Assembly (NCBI GenBank): GCA_016213935.1
Contig: JACQZG010000013.1
Location: 1 to 64,000 of the forward strand
Source of the DNA: Nitrospirota bacterium
GTDB lineage: Bacteria; Nitrospirota; Thermodesulfovibrionia; UBA6902
Direction: 5' to 3'
Length of the DNA stretch: 64,000 nucleotides
How positions within the stretch are numbered: the first letter of the stretch is position 1; each line of letters starts with the position of its first letter. Of the stretch, positions 1 to 8,672 are shown piece after piece. The position numbers were made by a program, and so were the translations under genes. A model generated the notes under the pieces. That model did no database searches, was not told the DNA's origin, and worked only from the letters and a program-made list of their open reading frames with translations.

Positions 1-1187
1 GTCTTAACCGATATCTTCTCAGCGATTGTGTTAAGCAGATTCTCGAGTTTTTTGCTTTCTGAAATATCCTTAATATAATGAACAGACCCCTTAAGCTCGC
101 CGTCTTTAAATACCGGTGATGCAGTTGTCATAAGGTGCAGGCCCAATTTCGAGTTAAATATCTCTTTTGTCTCTGCCCTGCCGCTCTCCAACATCTCCTT
201 GTGAGGGCATCCTGAAAATGGGGAGTCCAAGCCGTGCACCACTTCATAGCAGTGCATGCCTATAAGTTCTTCAGGCTTCTTATTGAAAAAATCGGCAAAC
301 GCCTTATTGCACTTAACAATCCGGTAGTCGCTGTCATGTACTGAAACAAGGTCAGTGATTGAGTCAAAGGTGAGCCTCCACTCCTCCGCGGCATTCAGGA
401 GCTTTTCTTCAGCCTCTCTCCTGCTTTTCTCCACTTCATTGCGAAGCCGGTATCCGGCATAGATGGCGGCGACGCCGCAAAGCCACAAAAAGATATGCCC
501 GAACAGCAATGCCTTAAAATTCCTGCCGTAAACGGTACGGAGTGGTTCCATAGGCACAGAGACGCTTATCCCGCCTCTTATGTCGCCTTTTTTGTAACCC
601 TGGCTTTCATGGCACTGCAAACACCCCTCTTCGGTTATGAGCGGGTGCATGAGACGCATATACTCTTTGCCGTTAAGCGTCTCTATGGAGCTTACCTCTG
701 CCTCGCCTTTTTCAAACGCAAGAAGCGCTCTTTTCTCCCATGCGTCCGGGGCATTTTCAAGGCGGATGGGCTTAAGGCTCGTGATGTGGCCGAGTACGCC
801 GTTCTCCTTCTTCCCGAGCTCATGCACCTGCCTCGTCATATAGGCGGGGTTTATGAGGGTCAGCTCTTTGCCTGAGAAAGTCTTTATATCCCTTTCATTA
901 ACGATTTTATCAAGGTAAGGATTGGGCGGTGTGTTATCGGAAACCTCTGCGTAAACCCCGCCGAGGAGTGTGTTCCATCTGCGGTAGAGGATATCTTTCT
1001 CAAGCGCGGTCCTCGCGTAGATACGGGCAGATTCAAAAGCCGATTTCTCCTGCTGAATGATATTCCACGCAAGAGACGCGGAAAGGGATACCGTGAGCAC
1101 CGCAAGAAGCGTTAATGCGAAAGCATTCGGTGAAAAGAGTTTTAACATTAAAGTTCTGGCCTTTCCTGTATCCCTGTTCTTTTCCAT
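1..1187 (-). CDS. Sensor protein with N-terminal DUF3365-like heme domain (CLQCH) and PAS domain, 3' end truncated by window edge
   Basis: Manual minus-strand translation from ATG at 1187: MEKNRDTGKARTLMLKLFSPNAFALTLL...ITEEGCLQCHESQGYKKGDIRGGISVSVPMEPL...EEWRLTFDSITDLVSVHD...; frame open to position 1. Missing from the ORF track, probably because no stop lies in the window. Confidence 0.8.
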   Translation of the reverse strand, partial: MEKNRDTGKARTLMLKLFSPNAFALTLLAVLTVSLSASLAWNIIQQEKSAFESARIYARTALEKDILYRRWNTLLGGVYAEVSDNTPPNPYLDKIVNERDIKTFSGKELTLINPAYMTRQVHELGKKENGVLGHITSLKPIRLENAPDAWEKRALLAFEKGEAEVSSIETLNGKEYMRLMHPLITEEGCLQCHESQGYKKGDIRGGISVSVPMEPLRTVYGRNFKALLFGHIFLWLCGVAAIYAGYRLRNEVEKSRREAEEKLLNAAEEWRLTFDSITDLVSVHDSDYRIVKCNKAFADFFNKKPEELIGMHCYEVVHGLDSPFSGCPHKEMLESGRAETKEIFNSKLGLHLMTTASPVFKDGELKGSVHYIKDISESKKLENLLNTIAEKISVK

Positions 1188-1222
1188 GTTCTTTCCTTAA
1201 CCCCTATACTTTTCACCCTGCT

Positions 1223-3679
1223 TCAAGAAGGCACCTGCACATGAAATTTACTGCCTTTGCCGGCCTCAGACTCGACCCATACCTTCCCGTTGTGCTTCTC
1301 CACAATCTTTCTGACTATGGTGAGGCCTATGCCCTCTCCGCCTTTCTCGTCGGGGTTTACCCTGTGAAACATTTCAAATATATTCTTTTGCTCTCGCGCG
1401 GGAATCCCAACGCCGTTGTCCTCAACGCAATATACAACCTGCCCCCCTTCTTTCCGCCCCGTGACCTTGATCACGCCCTTGCGCTCAGGAGAGAGAAACT
1501 TGACCGCATTTCCTATCAGGTTTGAAAATACCTGGTTTATCTGAACGGCATCGCAGGAACAGGCAGGGAGATCTGATACCTCAATCCTTGCTCCCGCATT
1601 CTTTGCCTCGAAATCAAATGTCTTTATGACATCAGACATAAGGATGTTCATATCAACCTCTTTCTTTTCGAGTTCGGAGCGAATCGTGCGCGAAAGCCTC
1701 AGAAGGGCGGAAAGCAGGGTGTCCATCTTGATGATGCTTGAATTGATATATCCGACGCTCTCTTTTACATCCTTTTCTATGTCTGCCAGCGTTTCTTCCT
1801 TTAATTCTGCGCTGATATCTTTCGCGATGCAGACATTAATCGCCTTCTGTATAAATGATATAAGAAGCCCGCTGTAGCCCTGTATATTGACAAGAGGAGA
1901 ACGGAGGTCGTGAGAGACCGTGTAAACTATCTGCTGAAGCTCCTTATTGAGATACTCTTTGTCCTCCTCGGTCTTCTTGCGTTCCGTGATGTCGAGAAGC
2001 GTGCCCGTAATCGCCGGACGGCCGTTATATATCATCACGCCCCCGTGAACTTCTATGTCAACCTCCGACCCGTCTCTTTTCAGTCCCCTGAATGTGTAAT
2101 GAACGCTGGGTGCCTCGCCCGACAGCCGTTTGCGGAAATACTCCTTCACCATCCCACGGTCTGCTTCCGCAACACGCTCGAGCACCGGACTGCCTATCAT
2201 CTCATCCTGCCTGAACCCGAAGATCTCTGCCAGGCGCGGATTCGCGTAGATAAACTTCCCATCCTGGCTGATGCTGATGCCTGTGATCGACTGCTCGGAG
2301 AGCGCCTTAAACTTCTCCTCCGAATCCTGAAGTTCTTTAATTGCCTGTTTTCGCTCGGTGATATCGCGAATTATGCTGTAATAAACTTTCTGCCCTTTAT
2401 AATCGAGTATCCTCGAGTTCACCTCGACAGGCATTATGCTCTTATCTTTTCTGTAATGAGCGGATTCAAACGTCGCCTGTCCTTCTTTTATCCGGGCAAG
2501 CCTTTCGGGCACGCGGGCGGCGAATTCGGGCGGATCGAGTTCCTTAATGTTCATGGCTAACATCTCATCCTTGGCATACCCGAGCCGTTCATGAGCCGTC
2601 CTGTTGACGTCAACAAACTTGCCCTGCATGTCTATGATAAAGATGGCGTCAACCGCTGATTCAAAAAGGACGCGCAGATTCTCCTCAGCCTCTCTGCGCA
2701 TAAGGATATCCCTATGAGCTTCCCTGTTAAGATAGAGTACCGCCGCCGCCACAATGACAGCGCTTAAGAAGAGAAGAATAAATAAATCGTTTGAGAAGGG
2801 TCCGCCGTAATTAGCATGAATTATTTCATGATCATGCAGGTAGATAATTTTCCAGCCGGGCAAAGCATTTAATGCTTTAACATGGATATGATATGATTTT
2901 CCGGCAGAATCAACTGCATTCTTTGCATCTTCTTTTGTGAAACCCGCCCACTCCCACGACCCGTTGCCGAACTGTTTGGATTCGGAGACCTCTTTCATCT
3001 CTTCGGGAGAGAGTTTCCATAGAGGGCGGAGGAGCAGGTCATTCCGGTTTGAGAAAAAGATCATATCATTCAAACCGGTCACGAGCATAATGCCTTCATA
3101 CGGCTTATTGATGCTTTCATTAAAGTGCTCGATATTCTCCTTGAAGACGAGCACTCCGGAAACGGTCTTGCCGTTTTTGTCGAACACAGGGTAACTCAGA
3201 TACATGCCCCGTTTGCCCGAGGTGATGCCAAGCGCCATGTAGACAAAGTTATTCCCTTTCTTTGCTTCAATGAAGTACGGCCTGAAGGCGTAATTCTTTC
3301 CTAAAAAACTGTCAGGCGCGTTGCGGTTTGATGACGCGATCGTATCGCCTTTCAGGTTAAGCAGATAACAGACATCCAAGAAGCCTATGCTCCTGCAGGC
3401 ATCGTCAAGAACTTCATTTGCCTGGCTGAGAGAATCGCTGTCCGGTTTGGAAAGGGCGTGCCTGAAGGCGTCATCTCTTTTTATGAAATTGAAAAAGGTT
3501 GAGTGTTCGTATACGTAAAGGTTGAGAGAGGTGGCGATATCCGCAAGTGACTCATCAGCGGCTAAAGCCACTCTCTCCTCAAGGTTCTCGTGCTGAGAAT
3601 AGAGCAGATAAAAGCTTCCCCCGACAGTGACGGATAAAAGAAGGAATGAAAGTATGATTATGATTATTCGGGCCTTCAT
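1223..3679 (-). CDS. Membrane PAS-domain sensor histidine kinase with periplasmic Cache-like domain
   Basis: 818 aa; N-terminal TM, Cache-like extracellular region, two PAS domains, HisKA (VSHDLRSPL) and HATPase (NLIGNAVKF, GEGIGLTIVRKI). Confidence 0.9.
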   Translation of the reverse strand: MKARIIIIILSFLLLSVTVGGSFYLLYSQHENLEERVALAADESLADIATSLNLYVYEHSTFFNFIKRDDAFRHALSKPDSDSLSQANEVLDDACRSIGFLDVCYLLNLKGDTIASSNRNAPDSFLGKNYAFRPYFIEAKKGNNFVYMALGITSGKRGMYLSYPVFDKNGKTVSGVLVFKENIEHFNESINKPYEGIMLVTGLNDMIFFSNRNDLLLRPLWKLSPEEMKEVSESKQFGNGSWEWAGFTKEDAKNAVDSAGKSYHIHVKALNALPGWKIIYLHDHEIIHANYGGPFSNDLFILLFLSAVIVAAAVLYLNREAHRDILMRREAEENLRVLFESAVDAIFIIDMQGKFVDVNRTAHERLGYAKDEMLAMNIKELDPPEFAARVPERLARIKEGQATFESAHYRKDKSIMPVEVNSRILDYKGQKVYYSIIRDITERKQAIKELQDSEEKFKALSEQSITGISISQDGKFIYANPRLAEIFGFRQDEMIGSPVLERVAEADRGMVKEYFRKRLSGEAPSVHYTFRGLKRDGSEVDIEVHGGVMIYNGRPAITGTLLDITERKKTEEDKEYLNKELQQIVYTVSHDLRSPLVNIQGYSGLLISFIQKAINVCIAKDISAELKEETLADIEKDVKESVGYINSSIIKMDTLLSALLRLSRTIRSELEKKEVDMNILMSDVIKTFDFEAKNAGARIEVSDLPACSCDAVQINQVFSNLIGNAVKFLSPERKGVIKVTGRKEGGQVVYCVEDNGVGIPAREQKNIFEMFHRVNPDEKGGEGIGLTIVRKIVEKHNGKVWVESEAGKGSKFHVQVPS

Positions 3680-3721
3680 TTTAATATGAAAATGCCTGAA
3701 CCGATATTACATATCATATCA

Positions 3722-4741
3722 TTAGTTAGCCGCGTTAATGGCCTTCTCAAGCTTCTCCCTCTCCTCGGGCGTCGTCATGAAGACAAGCGCGTCACCGGCG
3801 GCGAGGGCAAAATCATCCTGCGGGTTATATGACCAGTCATCCCCTCTCCTGACGGCAAGAAGGAGGATATCCGGATGCTTTCTTATATTGAGCGAAGACA
3901 GCTTTCTCCCGGCAAAAGACTGAGGTATGCTCACCCCCTCGACTCTGAGGTTCTTCCCCTTGTCCCTGAGCATCGTGTCAAGAAAAGAGACGACTGAGGG
4001 CCTCAGCATCTCCGACGCCATCCTGAGGCCGCCTATGAGGTTTGGGGAGATGACTGAGTCCGCGCCCGCCTTTTTTATCTTTTCACTGTTTCTCGCGTCA
4101 TTGCACCGCGCTACGACCTTCGCCTCGGGGTTTATGTCTTTTGCCGTAAGGCTGATGACAAGGTTCTGGTTATCGTCCCCGGTGACGGCAAAAAGCCCTT
4201 TCGCCTTCTCTATGCCCGCCATGATAAGCGCCTCGCTGTCTGAGGCGTCTTTATCTATAAATACATGATCGGGAAAAGCCCCGATAAACTTCTCCGCTGC
4301 TCCGGCGGCAGTGTCAATGGCGATGAAATGCCTCTTCGTGGCATAAAGTTCGTTCGCGATATGCAGGCCTACCCTGCCGAGGCCGCAGATGATATAATGA
4401 TCAAAAAGTTTTCCTGCCTTATTCTCCATCTTCTTCCTCCTGAAAGAATCCTTAAGTTCGCCTTCTATCACATATGCCGTGACATTCGTGATTATATAAA
4501 AGAGCACCCCTATGCCGGAAAAGGCTATGAACATCGTGAAGACCCTGCCACCGGGGCTCGCGGAGAGGTCAATAATCTCGCCGAAGCCTATTGTTGAGAT
4601 TGTTATGACAGTCATGTAGAGGCAGTCTATCAGCGAATATTTCGAGCCGCCGATTATACTGTAGCCGCTTGTGCCGGTCGCGAGTATGGCAAATAAAATC
4701 ACGGCAGCCCAGACGAATTTTTTGTAGATATGTTTAAACAT
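3722..4741 (-). CDS. Potassium channel with TrkA-N (RCK) domain
   Basis: Two TM helices, pore motif TISTIGFGE, NAD-binding GLGRVGLHIA and TrkA-C-like C terminus. Confidence 0.88.
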   Translation of the reverse strand: MFKHIYKKFVWAAVILFAILATGTSGYSIIGGSKYSLIDCLYMTVITISTIGFGEIIDLSASPGGRVFTMFIAFSGIGVLFYIITNVTAYVIEGELKDSFRRKKMENKAGKLFDHYIICGLGRVGLHIANELYATKRHFIAIDTAAGAAEKFIGAFPDHVFIDKDASDSEALIMAGIEKAKGLFAVTGDDNQNLVISLTAKDINPEAKVVARCNDARNSEKIKKAGADSVISPNLIGGLRMASEMLRPSVVSFLDTMLRDKGKNLRVEGVSIPQSFAGRKLSSLNIRKHPDILLLAVRRGDDWSYNPQDDFALAAGDALVFMTTPEEREKLEKAINAAN

Positions 4742-4767
4742 GGGAATGCCTACTCCATGATACCATT

Positions 4768-5103
4768 TTAAACAGCAACCTTTTCCTCTAATGCCTTCTG
4801 TACGAGCTGATTTAATGATACGCCCATTATGGTTGCCTTCTTCACGGCTTTCCTGTGAAGGTCTTCCGGTATCCTTACATTGAAACTGCCCTTAAAGGGA
4901 CGCTCGGGTTCCTTGCCGGCTTCTTTACAAAGTTCCATGTAATCGATAACCGCTTCGTGAAATGCCTTGATAAGTTCGGAAACGCTTTGTCCCTCGAACA
5001 TTATGAGGTCACTGATTCCTTCAATTTTGCCGTAAAACACCTTATCTTCGGCGCTGAAATGCACGGAACCGATAAAGTTCTTGTAGGTTATTACGTCTTT
5101 CAT
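4768..5103 (-). CDS. hicB: HicB-family antitoxin
   Basis: HicB-like N-terminal fold and C-terminal RHH/HicB motif [32 protein letters not shown]; overlaps hicA. Confidence 0.85.
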   Translation of the reverse strand: MKDVITYKNFIGSVHFSAEDKVFYGKIEGISDLIMFEGQSVSELIKAFHEAVIDYMELCKEAGKEPERPFKGSFNVRIPEDLHRKAVKKATIMGVSLNQLVQKALEEKVAV

Positions 5104-5360
5104 GTGATCACCTCCGCTTTTTTCAATGTGTCTTCCGCATTGTCCAACTGATACCGCTTAAGCTCCGGGGTCGGGTGCGGTCTGTGCAACCGGATGACAC
5201 TTTTTGTCTGATGATTGATGAACGCAACCCTTGACCCTGATGTCTTGCCCGTCTTCGCTTCTTCATATCCGAAACTTTTCAGAAGCTTTTTGAGTTCATC
5301 GAATGTGAAGTCCTTCGGCTTTGACAGGAATCTCTTTAACAGCTTTTCAGCTTTGCTCAC
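5100..5360 (-). CDS. hicA: HicA-family mRNA interferase toxin
   Basis: [33 protein letters not shown]...GSRVAF...LHRPHP; GTG start at 5360 preferred over the 5516 start, which runs into the tRNA. Confidence 0.82.
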   Translation of the reverse strand: MSKAEKLLKRFLSKPKDFTFDELKKLLKSFGYEEAKTGKTSGSRVAFINHQTKSVIRLHRPHPTPELKRYQLDNAEDTLKKAEVIT

Positions 5361-5463
5361 GCATTTATGATAGCATGGGGTTAAGGTTAATGCAACTGGT
5401 TTATAGTGGCAAAGAATGGAAGATGACAAAGAGAACTGGGAAGAGGAATGAAAGGAATAAGAA

Positions 5464-5548
5464 TGGTGCCGAAGGCGGGACTCGAACCCGCATAGGTCGC
5501 CCCACACGCCCCTCAAACGTGCGTGTCTACCAGTTCCACCACTTCGGC
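5464..5548 (-). tRNA. tRNA-Leu (GAG)
   Basis: Reverse complement GCCGAAGTGGTGGAACTGGTAGACACGCACGTTTGAGGGGCGTG...GGGTTCGAGTCCCGCCTTCGGCACCA; acceptor stem, T-arm, encoded CCA, anticodon GAG. Confidence 0.93.
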
Positions 5549-5587
5549 TTCATTCAGGCTAATAATAATATCACCTGCGTTCTTAAG

Positions 5588-5676
5588 ATATCAAGCCCTT
5601 CGACAAGCCTTCGGCGTGAGCTCAGCCGAACGCTCAGGGTGACAAGCGATGTCATGCTGAGCCTGTCGAAGCATAA
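5588..5676. repeat. REP/MITE-like palindromic intergenic repeat (CCCTTCGACAAGC...CTGAGCCTGTCGAAG)
   Basis: Inverted ends TTCGACAAGC/GCCTGTCGAA and internal GCTCAGCC/GTGACA motifs; between tRNA-Leu and nuoN. Confidence 0.65.
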
Positions 5677-5692
5677 GTTACAACAGGCAGGC

Positions 5693-7129
5693 CTAACCCA
5701 ATAAAGACGCCCTTGCGAAATCAAGCAGGACCGATGGAAAGATCCCGAGGAGTATGGCCATTATCGAGGTGAAGGCGAGGACAAGCTTGACTGAATGGGG
5801 AACGATGAGTACCGACGGCTCGGCGGCTTCCTTCATATACATGTACACAACGACCCTCAGGTAAAAGAATGCCGACACCGCGCTGAAAATGACGGCCGCG
5901 ATCACGAGTTTTGTGTATCCCGCTTCTACAGCGCCCATGAATATGTAGAATTTTCCGATGAAGCCGGCGAGCGGAGGAATGCCTGTCAGGGAGAACATGA
6001 ATATCAGCATTAAAAAAGCAACGAGCGGGTTCTTCTTCGCGAGGCCGGAATAGTCGCTCAACTCCTCCCCCATGATCCCCTCTCTCCTCATAATAACAAC
6101 GACCGCAAAGGCTCCGAGGTTCACAATTATGTATATCATGAGATAATTAATCATGGCCGCGAACGCCTCTTGCGTGCCCGGCAGAAAGCCTATCGAGGCA
6201 TATCCGGCGTGGGCAATAGCGCTGTAAGCGAGCATCCTCTTTATGTTTGTCTGCGAGAGGGCGAGTATGCTTCCGACGGCTATGGTAACAATCGAGAGCG
6301 GTTCGATTATCGCAGACCACTGAAGTTGTAAAGCGCCGAAAGCATAAAAGAGCACCCTCCCCATGACTGCAAAAGCCGCGGCCTTCGGGCCTGTGGACAT
6401 AAACGCGGTAACAGAGGTGGGCGCGCCCTCATAGACATCAGGAGCCCACATGTGAAACGGCACAAGCGCCACCTTGAAGCCGAAGGCTGTCACGAAGAAT
6501 ATAACGGCAATAAGCGTGATATTCCTTCCCGCAGGCCCGAGGCGGTTAAGCGCCTCGGCAACCTCAATGATGCTGGTGGTGCCTGTAAGGCCGTATGTGA
6601 GCGATATCCCGAAGAGAAGGAAAGCTGACGAAAATGCGCCGAGAAAAAAGTATTTAATGGCGGCCTCGTTTGAAGTTCGCCTCTCTCTCATTATGCCTGC
6701 AAGTATATACAAGGATAAGGACATCAGTTCGATCCCGAGATAAAGCACCATGAAATCCGCCGCGCCGGCCATTATCATCATTCCCGAGGCGGAGAATAAG
6801 AGGAGAGAGTAATACTCTCCCGAGGAGACCCTCTCCGTTTTTATGTAATTGAGAGAGATGAATATCGTGATTATTAACGAGATATAGAATATGAGCTTAA
6901 AGAAAGAGGAGTAGCCGTCAAGCACGAACATATTCTGAAAAACGGCTCCTGACCACCCGAGGCTCATGAGGCTGAAATTGTAATAAGCGGAGAGAAGCGC
7001 CCCGGCAACACCTATAAAGGCAACTGTCTCCTTCTTCCTGAGCACGAGGTCAAGAAGGATTACGGCAAGGCCGGTGCATATCAATATCAGTTCGGGCAGA
7101 AGAATCTTCATGTTAATGGTTTCAAACAA
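5693..7129 (-). CDS. nuoN: NADH-quinone oxidoreductase subunit N
   Basis: 478 aa polytopic; proton-translocating antiporter motifs ([20 protein letters not shown]-like), last gene of nuo operon. Confidence 0.95.
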   Translation of the reverse strand: [478 protein letters not shown]

Positions 7130-7130
7130 A

Positions 7131-8666
7131 TCAGTTCCCCCCAGTCAGCCACTGCAGATAATCAAAAGCAAATCCCGTGTTCAGGTTTATCTCATACCTG
7201 TACATGAGATGCTGGACAGAAGCGTGTATGTAACCGAGAAACACGTTAGGAAACATCCCCATCCAGAAGACAAGGGCTATCAGAGGGATCAGGGTGAGAG
7301 CCTCCCTCATGCCGATGTCTGAGACAAAGAGGCCCTCGCGCGGAGCTTCAAAAAATATCTTCTGGTAAAGCCTCAGCATATAACCCGCGCCGAGAATTAT
7401 GCCTGTCGCCGCGAGTATGCCGAAGAACTTTTGCCTGCTGAATGCCCCCAATATTATAAGGAACTCTCCGATGAAGCCGTTTGTCCCGGGCAGGCCGATT
7501 GCGGCTAATGTGAATACCATGAAGATGCCCGCGTACCACGGCACAAGCCTCGCAAAGCCGCCGTAATCTGCTATCTGCCTCGTATGAGTTCTCTCATATA
7601 TAATGCCGACCATGAGGAAGAGCGCCCCGGTGATGACGCCGTGGTTAAGCATCTGCAGTATCCCCCCTTCAAGCCCCTGCGTGTTGAAGGCAAATATCCC
7701 GAGCGTGACAAATCCCATGTGGCTCACGCTTGAATACGCGATGAGCCGCTTAAGGTCTTTCTGCGCGAAACAGACAAACGCCCCGTATATGATCGCGATT
7801 ACAGAGAGCAGCAGGAGAACCGGGGCGAAGAATTCGGCGGCGGCGGGGAACATCGGGATGGAGAACCTGAGAAAACCGTAAGCGCCCATCTTTATGAGCA
7901 CGCCCGCGAGCATGACGCTGCCCGCAGTTGGCGCCTCTGTATGAGCGTCCGGAAGCCATGTGTGAAACGGAAACATCGGCACCTTCACGGCAAAGGCCGC
8001 GAAGAAGGCGAGGAAGAGCCAGTACTGCATTATGACCGGATAATCGATGCTGTTTAAGGTTAAGATGTTGAGAGTCCTTCCGGCGTAAAAATATATGACC
8101 ACTATCCCGACAAGCATCAGAACGCTGCCCGCAAGGGTGAAGAGGAAAAATTTGACTGCGGCATAGACCCTGTTCGGCCCTCCCCAGACGCCTATAAGTA
8201 TAAACATGGGAATCAGCATCATCTCCCAGAAGAGGTAAAAGAGGAAGAAGTCGAGCGAGACAAATACGCCGAGCACCGCGGTTTCCATGAGCAGTAACGC
8301 TATATGAAACTCCTTGACCTTTGTCTCAACCGACTTCCATGAGACGAGCACTGAAAGAATGCTCAGCAAAATGGTGAGAAAGAGGAAAAATATGCTTATG
8401 CCGTCTATGCCGATGAAATAGTTGATCCCCCACGCTGGTATCCATTCATATTTTTCGGCATACTGCATGAAATATGTTGTCTTGTCAAAACCTGAAAGTA
8501 TTGGCAGTGAAATAACCATTACGCCAAGCGTCACCACAAGGCTCGTCCACCTTATGGAGTTTGCGTCGCGCATAAGCAGGATAGCCGCGGCCCCGATAAG
8601 GGGGAGAAAGACTATCGCGCTAAGAAGCGGATATTCGGATAAATAATATATCTCCTGCATCTCCAT
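7131..8666 (-). CDS. nuoM: NADH-quinone oxidoreductase subunit M
   Basis: 511 aa; KVPMFPFHTWLPDAHTEAPTAGSVMLAG, LKRLIAYSSVSHMG. Confidence 0.96.
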   Translation of the reverse strand: MEMQEIYYLSEYPLLSAIVFLPLIGAAAILLMRDANSIRWTSLVVTLGVMVISLPILSGFDKTTYFMQYAEKYEWIPAWGINYFIGIDGISIFFLFLTILLSILSVLVSWKSVETKVKEFHIALLLMETAVLGVFVSLDFFLFYLFWEMMLIPMFILIGVWGGPNRVYAAVKFFLFTLAGSVLMLVGIVVIYFYAGRTLNILTLNSIDYPVIMQYWLFLAFFAAFAVKVPMFPFHTWLPDAHTEAPTAGSVMLAGVLIKMGAYGFLRFSIPMFPAAAEFFAPVLLLLSVIAIIYGAFVCFAQKDLKRLIAYSSVSHMGFVTLGIFAFNTQGLEGGILQMLNHGVITGALFLMVGIIYERTHTRQIADYGGFARLVPWYAGIFMVFTLAAIGLPGTNGFIGEFLIILGAFSRQKFFGILAATGIILGAGYMLRLYQKIFFEAPREGLFVSDIGMREALTLIPLIALVFWMGMFPNVFLGYIHASVQHLMYRYEINLNTGFAFDYLQWLTGGN

Positions 8667-8672
8667 TTCCTG

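Noticed and set aside
1115-1525. Antisense ORFs overlapping conserved genes (e.g. 1115..1525 +, 9060..9377 +, 30663..31220 -, 49622..50248 +)
   Set aside because: They lie opposite strongly conserved coding sequences and show no recognisable domains; typical of GC-biased shadow ORFs.
5100-5516. 138-aa version of the HicA ORF
   Set aside because: Its N-terminal part overlaps tRNA-Leu; the GTG start at 5360 gives a normal HicA.
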